DNA from: Dyadobacter sp. CY326 | Lineage (GTDB): Bacteria; Bacteroidota; Bacteroidia; Cytophagales; Spirosomataceae | Reading direction: 5' to 3' | NCBI RefSeq assembly: GCF_021390515.1 | Contig: NZ_JAJUXI010000004.1 | Span: 372,001 to 436,000 of the forward strand | Length of the DNA stretch: 64,000 bases | Part shown: piece after piece, positions 26,564-34,505 of the stretch | Layout: each line of letters begins with the position of its first letter | Numbering within the stretch: the stretch's first letter is position 1 | Made by a program: the position numbers and the translations under genes | The notes under the pieces: generated by a model | Told to the model about the DNA's origin: nothing | Seen by the model: the letters and a program-made list of their open reading frames with translations, nothing else | The model's database searches: none

Positions 26564-28942
26564 ATGATCAAGAATTATTTTACAATCGCATTCCGCAACC
26601 TCCTAAAAAACAAGATTTACTCTTTTATCAACATTGCCGGATTGGCGGTAGGAATTGCCGTTGCTATTCTGATCGGCCTCTGGGTTTGGGATGAGCTGTC
26701 ATTTAACAAATATCACAAAAACTATGACCGGCTTACGCAGGCATACATAAGCCAGACATTCAACGGGCAGACGGGCAGCGGGAGGGCCGTTTCACTTCCG
26801 GCAGTTGCAGAAATGGCGAATAAATATGCAGCTGATTTCAAAAACACGTCGATGGCGTCCTGGAATTTTGGGCACTTGCTGACCAATGGTGACAAAAAGA
26901 TCAACAAGAACGGAATGTGGGCTCAACCGGCATTTCCGGAAATGCTTTCCCTGAAAATGCTGCGAGGGGATTTGAAAACGGCATTGAAAGACCCTGGCTC
27001 GGTTGTGATTTCGGAGTCGGTGGCAAAAGCGCTGTTTGGCAAGGAAGACCCTTTGAACAAAACGCTGAAACTGGACATCAAAAAGAATGTGAAAGTGACT
27101 GGCGTTTATGAAGACATTCCTTTCAATTCAGAATTTAACGATTTAAATCTTTTGCTCACCTGGAATGATTATCTGCTTGCCGAAAATTGGGTTAAGGAAG
27201 CGCAAACACAGTGGGGGAACCACTCATTCCAGTTTTATGCGCAGGTTGCGGATCATGCGGATATTGAAAAAGTGTCATTGAAAATTCGCGATGTTGAAAT
27301 GCCGCATGCATTTTCCAAAACAGACAAGCCGCAATATTTTCTGCATCCTATGAGCCGCTGGCATTTATATTCCGATTTTAAAGATGGGAAAAATGTTGGC
27401 GGAGGCATTCAGTTCGTGTGGTTGTTTAGCATTATCGGCATTTTCGTTTTGTTGCTGGCCTGCATTAATTTCATGAATTTGAGCACCGCCCGCTCGGAAA
27501 AACGCGCGAAAGAAGTGGGCATTCGCAAGGCAATCGGATCATTGCGCAATCAGCTGATCTTTCAATTTCTTAGCGAGTCGTTTTTGGTCGTTTCTTTTGC
27601 ATTAATTCTTGCGTTGCTGATTGTATTGGCCTCACTGCCAGCGTTCAACGATCTTTCTGGCAAGCATGTAAGCTTCCCTTGGCAATACATTCAATTTTGG
27701 GCGCTGCTATTGGTTTTCTCATTGTTTACAGGACTTATATCCGGCAGTTATCCTGCATTTTATCTTTCATCATTCAACCCGCTTTCGGTTCTCAAAGGGA
27801 CTTTTAAAGTTGGGAAATGGTCCGCCGTGCCTCGAAAAGTGATGGTGGTTATGCAGTTTACGGTTTCTATTACGCTGATTATCGGCACAATAATCGTTTT
27901 CCAGCAAATCCAGCATGCAAAAAACCGTCCCGTTGGTTATGACAGACAAGGGCTGTTGCAAATCGACATTTCACCCAATTTGTATGGTAAATATTATCCG
28001 TTGCGTGATGATTTGTTGAAATCGGGAGCAGTTTATGAAATGAGCGAATCGTCCAGTCCGACGACCAGCATTAATTCAAATCAGATCGGTTTTGAGTGGG
28101 AGGGGATGGAAGCAGGCTCGATGCCATTGTTCGGGATCATTGCCTGCACGCATGATTTTGGTAAAACCATTGGCTGGAAAATCATTGATGGCCGCGATTT
28201 TTCGAGAGCATTCTCAACCGACACCGCCGCGTTTATCTTGAATGAATCGGCAGTTAAATTGACTGGCATTAAGGACATTGTCGGCAAAACGATACGTTAT
28301 AATGGCAAGCCGCGGCAGGTTGTGGGTGTAATTAAAGACATGGTGATGCAATCGCCTTACGAGCCGGCCGTTCCTTCGATATTTTTGATGGATTACGAAT
28401 GGGCAAATCTTGTAAACATCAAATTGCTTCCGGGAGCGCCTATCGACAAGTCGTTGAAAAAAGTAGAGGCCATTTTCCGAAAACACGATCCGGATTCGCC
28501 ATTCGAATTCAAATTTGCAGATGAGCAATATGAAGCAAAATTCCGTGCAGAAGAGCGAATAGGAAAGCTTGCGCGTGTATTTGCCGTGCTTGCTGTGTTT
28601 ATATCTTGCCTCGGCTTATTCGGATTGGCCGCTTACACGGCCGAGCAAAGAACCAAGGAAATCGGGATCCGTAAGGCACTGGGCGCAAGTGTTGCGCAGA
28701 TGTGGGCACTGTTATCCAAAGAATTTATCTATCTCGTAGTTCTGTCGTGCGTCATCGCATCGCCCATCGCATTATATTTCCTGAGTGACTGGCTCGATAA
28801 ATACGAATATCACATTGAGCTCAGCTGGGTAGTTTTCGCAGTTTCAGCCGCCACAGCCATCATTATCACATTAATGACAGTCAGTTTCCAGGCGATCAAA
28901 GCAGCATTAATGAACCCAGTGAAGTCGCTTAGGAGTGAATGA
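26564..28942 (+). CDS. Double-length MacB/FtsX-type permease 7 (DMVM subgroup)
   Basis: 792 residues from MIKNYFTIAFRNL. TM1 runs into GLWVWDELSFNKYHKNY, and the usual DFHF motif of domain 2 is replaced by VIKDMVMQSP; both traits are shared only with permease 16 (54632). The cytoplasmic motifs are RAKEVGIRKAIGS near 314 and RTKEIGIRKALGAS near 696. It lies 26 bp behind permease 6 and is the last gene of the second cluster, converging on the toxin gene that ends 8 bp further on. Permease 16 likewise closes its own cluster. Confidence 0.92.
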   Translation: MIKNYFTIAFRNLLKNKIYSFINIAGLAVGIAVAILIGLWVWDELSFNKYHKNYDRLTQAYISQTFNGQTGSGRAVSLPAVAEMANKYAADFKNTSMASWNFGHLLTNGDKKINKNGMWAQPAFPEMLSLKMLRGDLKTALKDPGSVVISESVAKALFGKEDPLNKTLKLDIKKNVKVTGVYEDIPFNSEFNDLNLLLTWNDYLLAENWVKEAQTQWGNHSFQFYAQVADHADIEKVSLKIRDVEMPHAFSKTDKPQYFLHPMSRWHLYSDFKDGKNVGGGIQFVWLFSIIGIFVLLLACINFMNLSTARSEKRAKEVGIRKAIGSLRNQLIFQFLSESFLVVSFALILALLIVLASLPAFNDLSGKHVSFPWQYIQFWALLLVFSLFTGLISGSYPAFYLSSFNPLSVLKGTFKVGKWSAVPRKVMVVMQFTVSITLIIGTIIVFQQIQHAKNRPVGYDRQGLLQIDISPNLYGKYYPLRDDLLKSGAVYEMSESSSPTTSINSNQIGFEWEGMEAGSMPLFGIIACTHDFGKTIGWKIIDGRDFSRAFSTDTAAFILNESAVKLTGIKDIVGKTIRYNGKPRQVVGVIKDMVMQSPYEPAVPSIFLMDYEWANLVNIKLLPGAPIDKSLKKVEAIFRKHDPDSPFEFKFADEQYEAKFRAEERIGKLARVFAVLAVFISCLGLFGLAAYTAEQRTKEIGIRKALGASVAQMWALLSKEFIYLVVLSCVIASPIALYFLSDWLDKYEYHIELSWVVFAVSAATAIIITLMTVSFQAIKAALMNPVKSLRSE

Positions 28943-28950
28943 TCAATGTC

Positions 28951-29346
28951 TTACCATACCAGGGCAACATTGTCCTGGTATAATTTAAATTTCGGATCGG
29001 AAGTGATTATTGCGAGGTTCTCAGCAATTGCTGTGACGACAATGATTCGATCAAATGGATCGCGATGCTCCACAAAAAAGGGCAAATCTTGATATGCGAT
29101 AATGTGAGATTCAAGAAGTCCGATCGGCTTGATTTGTATTGAGGCTGCACGCGAGATTATTCTTGAAAGCGAATCTGGCAGTTCGAGTTTGCCAACCGTG
29201 ACCTTCACAGAAATTTCGAGCCAGCTCGCAATGCTAACAAAAATGTCATTTTCGAGATCTTCAATGATTGCTTTTGCAGCGGGAGAAAGTTTGGGGTTAT
29301 TTTCAAGAAACCAGATTAATGAGTGTGTGTCAAGCAAATATTTCAT
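28951..29346 (-). CDS. PIN-domain (VapC-like) toxin
   Basis: 131 residues. PIN-domain acids are D6 (LLDTHSLIWFL), E44 (SWLEISVKV), D96/D99 (HRDPFDRIIVV) and D117 (IITSDPKF). It belongs to the subtype with the DTHxLIW start and HRDPFDR motif, as does the remnant at 3-230. The gene follows the antitoxin with no gap (antitoxin stop 29347-29349, toxin ATG 29344-29346). It is probably an RNase toxin neutralised by its neighbour. Confidence 0.87.
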   Translation of the reverse strand: MKYLLDTHSLIWFLENNPKLSPAAKAIIEDLENDIFVSIASWLEISVKVTVGKLELPDSLSRIISRAASIQIKPIGLLESHIIAYQDLPFFVEHRDPFDRIIVVTAIAENLAIITSDPKFKLYQDNVALVW

Positions 29347-29556
29347 TTATATATATTCTTCTAGATCATCGAGAGGTTCATCAAAGTCGTCAGACATTTT
29401 AAATTTTCCAGTCACAATGCCTGCTTTGCGTTTTTTCAAAGGTTTTGGCGTTTCGTCCATGAATGTGACGATCACTTCCATGCGCTTACTTACCGGTGGT
29501 TTTTCCGTTAAAGTAACTTTCCCGTTCTCGAATATTCCTTTTACAGCGGTTAACAT
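29347..29556 (-). CDS. DUF2281-like antitoxin
   Basis: 69 residues. The N-terminal strand pair (MLTAVKGIFENGKVTLTEKP) and the acidic C-terminus (FKMSDDFDEPLDDLEEY) match the small antitoxins (DUF2281/VapB-like) that accompany this PIN subtype. It is encoded directly upstream of the toxin. The C-terminal DDFDxPLxDxxEY segment is the probable toxin-binding part. Confidence 0.78.
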   Translation of the reverse strand: MLTAVKGIFENGKVTLTEKPPVSKRMEVIVTFMDETPKPLKKRKAGIVTGKFKMSDDFDEPLDDLEEYI

Positions 29557-29582
29557 TGGAATGGTTGTCAGTTTTTGATAGT

Positions 29583-29590
29583 CAAATATA
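29583..29590 (-). promoter_or_regulatory. -7 element (TATATTTG) of the second antitoxin-toxin pair
   Basis: Minus-strand TATATTTG matches TAnnTTTG, about 27 bp upstream of the antitoxin ATG at 29556. No -33 TTG is evident. Confidence 0.35.
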
Positions 29591-29790
29591 ACAGTTTAGA
29601 ATCTTTTTACTGTTAAAATTCAGGACCGAAACAACGTTGATCATTAATAATAAAAAAGCCATTCGTCGGTGCCGATATCGAGTTCGTAGGTTAACTGTCC
29701 TTGTTGGCAGATTGGGTTTCTGGTGCGTTAAACGTTTGTTGAAAAAGGGCCTCTAACCTATATAAACAAACAATTTAATAAATAGAAACC

Positions 29791-30171
29791 ATGAAAAAGA
29801 CCATCTTAGCAATCGCAACAATAGTAACATTGACAGTAGGAAACAGCTTCGCGCAACGTTACAACCGTCACGAAGTTCCAGCAATCAATAACTCCCGGGC
29901 CGACAACAATTACGAGGAATTACGGATCAATCAGCTGGATGCCATTGTGAAACTTTCGCGCAAGCAGGAAAACAAGATCAAGCAAATTGAAAACCACTAT
30001 GACCAGCTGATGTCTAACAGAAGATATGGCAACGTTCAGAGTGTTCAAAAGCTGGAAAGAGCGAAACAGCAAGACATTATTTCAATCTTGACGCCAGCGC
30101 AACGCGATCGGTTATTCGCCTACCAAAATGGCAACCGTTTCGACAACAAACGTTATAATCGCAGAGGATAA
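29791..30171 (+). CDS. Small secreted protein with LTxxQ-like motif
   Basis: 126 residues with a clear Sec signal peptide (MKKTILAIATIVTLTVGNSFA). The mature part is helical and charged, with SRKQENKIKQIENHYDQLM (about 56-74) and ILTPAQRDRLFAYQ near 105, reminiscent of the LTxxQ repeats of Spy/CpxP periplasmic chaperone-like proteins; a true relationship is unproven. The C-terminus is rich in Asn, Arg and Tyr. It lies next to an ECF sigma/anti-sigma-like pair that could govern envelope stress genes. In the 234 bp upstream I see no TAnnTTTG promoter and no activator repeat. Confidence 0.65.
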   Translation: MKKTILAIATIVTLTVGNSFAQRYNRHEVPAINNSRADNNYEELRINQLDAIVKLSRKQENKIKQIENHYDQLMSNRRYGNVQSVQKLERAKQQDIISILTPAQRDRLFAYQNGNRFDNKRYNRRG

Positions 30172-30180
30172 CAAATCGTC

Positions 30181-30217
30181 AAACTTTCCAGGTCGTCAGG
30201 ATCTGGAAAGTTTTTTT
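30181..30217 (+). terminator. Rho-independent terminator
   Basis: Arms 30181-30191 and 30203-30213 (11 bp, perfect) with an 11-base loop, followed by a T-run to 30217. It ends the small secreted-protein transcript and overlaps the 3' end of the convergent membrane-protein gene. Confidence 0.8.
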
Positions 30218-30708
30218 GCTTGTGCCCGGATGAAATAATCGAACAACATTAGTGAACTTAATCCAATGATTGCCAAGGCGTAAAGTTCGGGCAGACTACT
30301 CAGTTTATCCGAAATTATGTAAGTCGAACCTGCCGCCTTGTTAACAGATAATAGCAGACCAGATGTTTGCTGCGCGGAGTCGGCAGGGATTAAAAACGAA
30401 AGCACAACAACCAATATCACCGATGCGGCGATCCATAACCACGCTGTTTTTGAGATAATCGGTTTGTAAACAATGGCTGGAACTGGACGTAATGCGCTTA
30501 AAACGTTGTTCGTGAATGCTGCGGACGGTCTTTCGACAATTGCGCCCGTTAATAGCATCCGCAAAGCAGCTTCCTCCGACGCAGCACGCTGCAATTCAAT
30601 GTTCAACTTTTGCATAACAATTTCAGTAAACTGTTTCTCAGGCTGCTCAGTGCCGCTTGATTGCAAAAGTTTTTTGAAATTTTGTTCGTTATGATGCTCC
30701 ATTTCCAT
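30196..30708 (-). CDS. Membrane protein, probable anti-sigma partner
   Basis: 170 residues. A soluble, charged N-terminal half of about 85 residues is followed by two membrane segments (AWLWIAASVILVVVLSFLI near 90-108 and LYALAIIGLSSLMLFDYF near 142-160). Being a small protein with a cytosolic N-terminus, encoded 8 bp after an ECF sigma factor, it is probably the cognate membrane anti-sigma factor. No zinc-binding HxxxCxxC motif is present, so the role is inferred from position and topology only. Confidence 0.6.
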   Translation of the reverse strand: MEMEHHNEQNFKKLLQSSGTEQPEKQFTEIVMQKLNIELQRAASEEAALRMLLTGAIVERPSAAFTNNVLSALRPVPAIVYKPIISKTAWLWIAASVILVVVLSFLIPADSAQQTSGLLLSVNKAAGSTYIISDKLSSLPELYALAIIGLSSLMLFDYFIRAQAKKLSRS

Positions 30709-30716
30709 ATTATGCT

Positions 30717-31268
30717 TTACAACAAGAACTGCAACTCTTTTCCTAATATTTTCCTGGCCCTGAACAGCTTAACCTTAATGTTCGAGGCGGATAAGCCTGT
30801 GATTTGTTCAATTTCTTCAATCGAATTTTCATTCATGTAATACAACGTGATCAGTAGCGATTGCGTTTTTGGAAGTTTTCCAATGGCCTCTTTCACGAAT
30901 TTCTCCCGCTCGGCCGCCTGCAATTGTTCCATTTGCGGAACAGCATAATCATAGTCGTAATTTTTTGTAAGTTCTTCATCAATAGGCAAAAAACGAAATT
31001 TATCCTGTTGCAATTTGGAAATTGAGGTGCGGTAAACAATGGTGTAAAGCCAGGTTGAAAATTTTGATTTGCCCTCAAACGCATTGATTTGCAAATAAGC
31101 CTTCACAAAACTCTCTTGCGCCACATCTTCCGCGTCCTCGGCATTGCCCAAAATCTTCACGGCAATGGTGTAAGCCATATTTTTATACTTGTCAACGAGA
31201 AATGCGAAGGAAGCCAGGTCTCCTTTTTTTACATTATCAATATGGACCTGTTCTCCTGGATTTTTCAT
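30717..31268 (-). CDS. ECF sigma factor (sigma-70 family)
   Basis: 183 residues. Region 2 (about 20-90) contains DAEDVAQESFVKAYLQ and KFSTWLYTIVYRT; region 4 (about 125-180) contains IGKLPKTQSLLITLYYM and the helix-turn-helix ITGLSASNIKVKLFRARKIL. It has the normal size for an ECF sigma factor. It would direct RNA polymerase to a small regulon when released by its membrane partner, encoded just downstream. The divergent DUF6249 gene, 124 bp away, is commonly found beside such pairs in Bacteroidota. Confidence 0.9.
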   Translation of the reverse strand: MKNPGEQVHIDNVKKGDLASFAFLVDKYKNMAYTIAVKILGNAEDAEDVAQESFVKAYLQINAFEGKSKFSTWLYTIVYRTSISKLQQDKFRFLPIDEELTKNYDYDYAVPQMEQLQAAEREKFVKEAIGKLPKTQSLLITLYYMNENSIEEIEQITGLSASNIKVKLFRARKILGKELQFLL

Positions 31269-31392
31269 GCATTTCGGCTGCGTGTCTTGTCATAAGACTT
31301 CATAAGGTGATTTTCGGTTACAGCTTTTCTGAAAATTCTCTTAAAATATTTTTTGACGAAATCTGTAACCAACCAACACGCAATGCTGTCCA

Positions 31393-31773
31393 ATGGACGA
31401 AAATCACATCACTTTTAAATTCAAGATCATGAACGGCCTTTTTATATCGCTCGGCGCTTTTGCCGGAATCTTTGGAATAATCTACGTCTTTTTAATGACA
31501 CGCCACCGCGAACGTATAGCCCTCATCGAGAAAGGCGCAAATGCTTCTCTGTTCCGGGACGAACATTTCTCTGGTTATCCGACATTGAAATTCGGGATGC
31601 TGTTTGTAGGTATTGCGCTCGGCATTTTACTCGGAAACGTGCTCGAAGATCAATACAATTTCAATAAAGGCACTGCTTATTTGTCCATGACCTTCCTCTT
31701 TGGTGGCATCAGCCTTATCCTGAACTTCATTATTGAGCAGCATTTGACCAAAAAGAAAAATAATTTAGCATAG
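31393..31773 (+). CDS. DUF6249 membrane protein
   Basis: 126 residues, or 114 if the ATG at 31429 is used. That later start places the first membrane segment (LFISLGAFAGIFGIIYVFLM) right at the N-terminus and may be the true one. The hallmark RHRERIALIEKGANASLF follows, then two further membrane segments (GMLFVGIALGILLGNVL and YLSMTFLFGGISLILNFI) and a basic tail. It matches DUF6249, of unknown function, often encoded beside ECF sigma factors in this phylum. It is divergent from the sigma gene. Confidence 0.8.
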   Translation: MDENHITFKFKIMNGLFISLGAFAGIFGIIYVFLMTRHRERIALIEKGANASLFRDEHFSGYPTLKFGMLFVGIALGILLGNVLEDQYNFNKGTAYLSMTFLFGGISLILNFIIEQHLTKKKNNLA

Positions 31774-31808
31774 TACCTTGCATCGCAAAGTACCTTTCAA
31801 TACCTTTG
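31774..31808 (+). promoter_or_regulatory. Promoter (TTG-N20-TACCTTTG) with overlapping imperfect inverted repeat
   Basis: TTG at 31778-31780 and TACCTTTG at 31801-31808 make a good Bacteroidota promoter directly after the DUF6249 stop codon. An imperfect inverted repeat (AGTACCTTGC and GCAAAGTACC, 3-base spacer, about 31772-31794) overlaps the -33 element, and TACCTT occurs three times (31774, 31791, 31801). It probably drives the outer-membrane protein gene at 31954, with a leader of about 140 bases; the repeat is placed like a repressor site. Confidence 0.5.
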
Positions 31809-31953
31809 ATACGTTGTCTTAAATAACGTGCGTGACAGCGTAGGATAGCAAAATTCTAGTTCATTAAATGCCATAAAAATTGAAAAGAGTAAAAACTCTT
31901 GCTGGAATTTCTATGCCTTTTGAAATCTATTAGCCATCAAAAATTTATTAGCC

Positions 31954-34383
31954 ATGAAATCATTATTCCTATTCTTAATCGCAATGCTGATCTCCGGACT
32001 GCTCTGCACAGTTTCCCGCGGACAGTCGGCTGTTTCCGGCGGCGCCATCACGGGTGTCATAAGAGATTCGACGAACCAGAAGCCGCTGGATTTTATCACC
32101 GTCAACTTAATGGAAGGAGACAAGGCGATTAAAGCCGATTTTACCAAAACAGACGGATCGTTTTCTTTTCAAAAGTTGAGGCCATCCAAATATTCCGTCG
32201 TGATCGTTGGGGTGGGTTATAAGACCAAAACCATTGCAGCAGATCTTTCCGACAGCATAAAAAACGCAGTTGACCTCGGCAAAATTGACCTTAATTCCAC
32301 AGTGATTGGCTTGAAAGAAGTGACTGTGACCACCATTAAACCAATTGTAAAACAGGAAATCGACCGAATCACTTACGATATGCAGGCCGACCCGGAAAAC
32401 AAAGTTTACAGCGTGCTCGAAATGATGCGCAAAGTGCCTTTCCTGGCTGTGGACGGCGACGAAAACATTTATTTAAAAGGCAATTCCGATTTTAAGATCC
32501 TGATTAATGGAAAGCCATCAAGCATGGTGGAGCGGAGTTACAAGGAAGTTTTAAGGAGCATGCCCGCTTCCTCTATTTTGCGGATTGAGGTCATTACGAC
32601 GCCGCCAGCCAAATATGATGCCGAAGGACTGGCCGGGATCATCAACATTATTACCAATAAAAGTGTGGATAATGGTTACAGTGGAACGCTCAATGTCAAC
32701 GAGCGTTTCCCGATCGGCGGTCCGGGTTTTGGCGGCACATTTTCTGCCAAGCTGGGCAAGTTTGGCATGACCGCGTTGGCAGGCGGAAGTCAGTATAATA
32801 CGCCATCCACGCGCAGCCGGGCGAGCCGGATTGCCGTTGGAGCGGACCCATCGGAGCTTTTTCAGGAAAGTTATGCAAAGTCCGGCAACAAAAATGGATA
32901 CATTGGCTATGAACTCACTTACGAGGTGGACAGCCTAAACTTGCTGAGCGGACAAGTGAATTTCAACGGCAGCAAGTCAGATGGATCTGGAACGCAAACT
33001 TCCATAATTAACGCCGGAAATGAGATTATTGAAGGTTATACTGTGAAAAACAGCAATGTAGGTCGGGGCGATGGAATGGATGCGGCATTAAACTATCAGA
33101 AGGGTTTTAAAGCGGACAAAAACAGGTTGCTGACTTTTTCCTACCGCTATTATGGTTTCAATAACAAGCAAAACAGCAACTTAGTGATTTCGGAACGGGT
33201 CAACTACGACACGCCGGATTACCGACAGATCAACGATCAGAGCTTTTCTGAGCAGACTTTTCAGGTGGATTACGTGTATCCAATCAAAAAACTCAACATT
33301 GAGGCCGGCTTGAAAGGCATTATGCGCGACAATAAAAGCGACTTTCAATACAGCTCATATGACGCTGAAACCAAGACTTTTGAGATTGATCCAGGCATGA
33401 GCAACAAGTTTAACAACACGCAAAATGTTTTTGGCGCTTACAACACATATCAATATAATTTTAAAAACTGGGGCGTCAAGGCTGGCGCAAGAGTCGAGCA
33501 AACGATCATTAATGCGGACTTTATTTCCACGGATTCCAAAGTCAAGCAAAACTATTTCAACGTCATTCCGTCGGTTTCGGTCAACAGAAAGTTGAAAGAT
33601 AACGCCGGCATTAACTTTGGTTACACGCAACGCATTCAACGCCCCGGCATTTACCAGCTCAACCCATTTATCGACCGCACCAATCCAAGCTTTGAGCGAA
33701 CTGGAAACCCTGGACTGCGTCCTGCATTTGTGCACGATCTGCAATTGGGATATAGCAAATCTAAAAAGGCGTCACTCAATGTGGGCGTGGGATTAACGCA
33801 GTTTAAAGATTTGATTTTTGCTGTGGCGGTTTACAATCCGGAGACGGAAATTACCCGGACTTCTTTTGGAAACACCGGTCACGCCAGGCTCATCAACGGA
33901 AACCTGAACCTGAACTATCCAATTACAAAGAAGTGGAATTTCAGCGCGAACATGCGCATTGCACACGGAAAGGTGACAGGCATTGTAAATGGAGCCGAAA
34001 TAACCAACAGCGGAATCATGTATCAAATTTCAGGATCAACAGGTTACAAGTTTGAAAATGACTGGCGGGTCAATGCGAATCTGGTTGCAATGGGCCCGAG
34101 TGTAAACCTTCAAGGAACATCCAATTCAATGGTCAGTCCTTCATTCAGCGTTAGTAAGGATGTTTTTAAAGACAAACTTTCATTTTCAGCCGCGGTCAAT
34201 AATCCTTTTACCAAATTCAGAAATAATCACACCGAAACATCCGGCCCCAATTTTACATATTTCAATGACCGCAGAGACTATTTCCGCTACTTTAACCTGA
34301 GCTTGAATTACAAATTCGGGCGCTTAAAAGAGGCCATCAAAAAGAACAAGCGAAGCATCAGGAACGACGACGTTCAAAACTGA
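31954..34383 (+). CDS. Outer-membrane beta-barrel receptor (TonB-dependent-like, OMP_b-brl_3 type)
   Basis: 809 residues. A signal peptide (LFLFLIAMLISGLLCTVSRG) is followed by a carboxypeptidase-regulatory-like domain (about 32-115, ITGVIRDSTNQKPLDFITV), a plug-like domain (about 125-235, with LKGNSDFKILINGKPSSM and IIRI-like GIINIITNKS) and a large beta-barrel with periodic aromatic strands, ending in FNLSLNYKFG plus a basic extension. The layout is that of the outer membrane beta-barrel family proteins of Bacteroidota. The ligand is unknown. The ATG is preceded by TAGCC, and TATTAGCCAT occurs twice just upstream (31929 and 31947). It is transcribed from its own promoter, and the third activator site begins 5 bp after its stop codon. 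Confidence 0.88.
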   Translation: MKSLFLFLIAMLISGLLCTVSRGQSAVSGGAITGVIRDSTNQKPLDFITVNLMEGDKAIKADFTKTDGSFSFQKLRPSKYSVVIVGVGYKTKTIAADLSDSIKNAVDLGKIDLNSTVIGLKEVTVTTIKPIVKQEIDRITYDMQADPENKVYSVLEMMRKVPFLAVDGDENIYLKGNSDFKILINGKPSSMVERSYKEVLRSMPASSILRIEVITTPPAKYDAEGLAGIINIITNKSVDNGYSGTLNVNERFPIGGPGFGGTFSAKLGKFGMTALAGGSQYNTPSTRSRASRIAVGADPSELFQESYAKSGNKNGYIGYELTYEVDSLNLLSGQVNFNGSKSDGSGTQTSIINAGNEIIEGYTVKNSNVGRGDGMDAALNYQKGFKADKNRLLTFSYRYYGFNNKQNSNLVISERVNYDTPDYRQINDQSFSEQTFQVDYVYPIKKLNIEAGLKGIMRDNKSDFQYSSYDAETKTFEIDPGMSNKFNNTQNVFGAYNTYQYNFKNWGVKAGARVEQTIINADFISTDSKVKQNYFNVIPSVSVNRKLKDNAGINFGYTQRIQRPGIYQLNPFIDRTNPSFERTGNPGLRPAFVHDLQLGYSKSKKASLNVGVGLTQFKDLIFAVAVYNPETEITRTSFGNTGHARLINGNLNLNYPITKKWNFSANMRIAHGKVTGIVNGAEITNSGIMYQISGSTGYKFENDWRVNANLVAMGPSVNLQGTSNSMVSPSFSVSKDVFKDKLSFSAAVNNPFTKFRNNHTETSGPNFTYFNDRRDYFRYFNLSLNYKFGRLKEAIKKNKRSIRNDDVQN

Positions 34384-34387
34384 TTTG

Positions 34388-34415
34388 CGAACATTCACTG
34401 TCCATTATCGGACGC
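34388..34415. promoter_or_regulatory. Inverted-repeat activator site with upstream half-site, cluster 3
   Basis: The main site 34398-34415 is CTGTCCA-TTAT-CGGACGC (centre 34406.5), with the same spacer as cluster 1 site 2. Upstream only a right half-site, CGAACAT (34388-34394), is recognisable, offset by 21 rather than 20 bp. No T-run follows, so a terminator reading is unlikely. The -24-like GG lies 54.5 bp downstream. Confidence 0.6.
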
Positions 34416-34458
34416 TTTTCATCGATTCAATGTATTGATTTTCAATGCGTTAAATCGA

Positions 34459-34475
34459 TGGCATAAATTTGTTAT
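34459..34475 (+). promoter_or_regulatory. Sigma-54-like promoter, cluster 3
   Basis: TGGCATAAATTTGTTAT has a good -24-like box. A TTG lies one base closer than the canonical -12 position. It is nearly identical to the element before cluster 5. The ATG at 34506 is about 20 bases beyond the expected start. Confidence 0.45.
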
Positions 34476-34505
34476 TGTAGCAAAATCCCGTAATTCCCAA
34501 TAGCC

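Noticed and set aside
28956..28981. Hairpin ATACCAGG/CCTGGTAT at the end of permease cluster 2
   Set aside because: It lies within the coding 3' end of the PIN toxin, has a 10-base loop and no T-run; too weak to call a terminator.
29704..29720. TGGCAGATTGGGTTTCT as a sigma-54-like box before the small secreted protein
   Set aside because: The -12 part does not fit and no TGTCC/GGACA repeat is within 150 bp.
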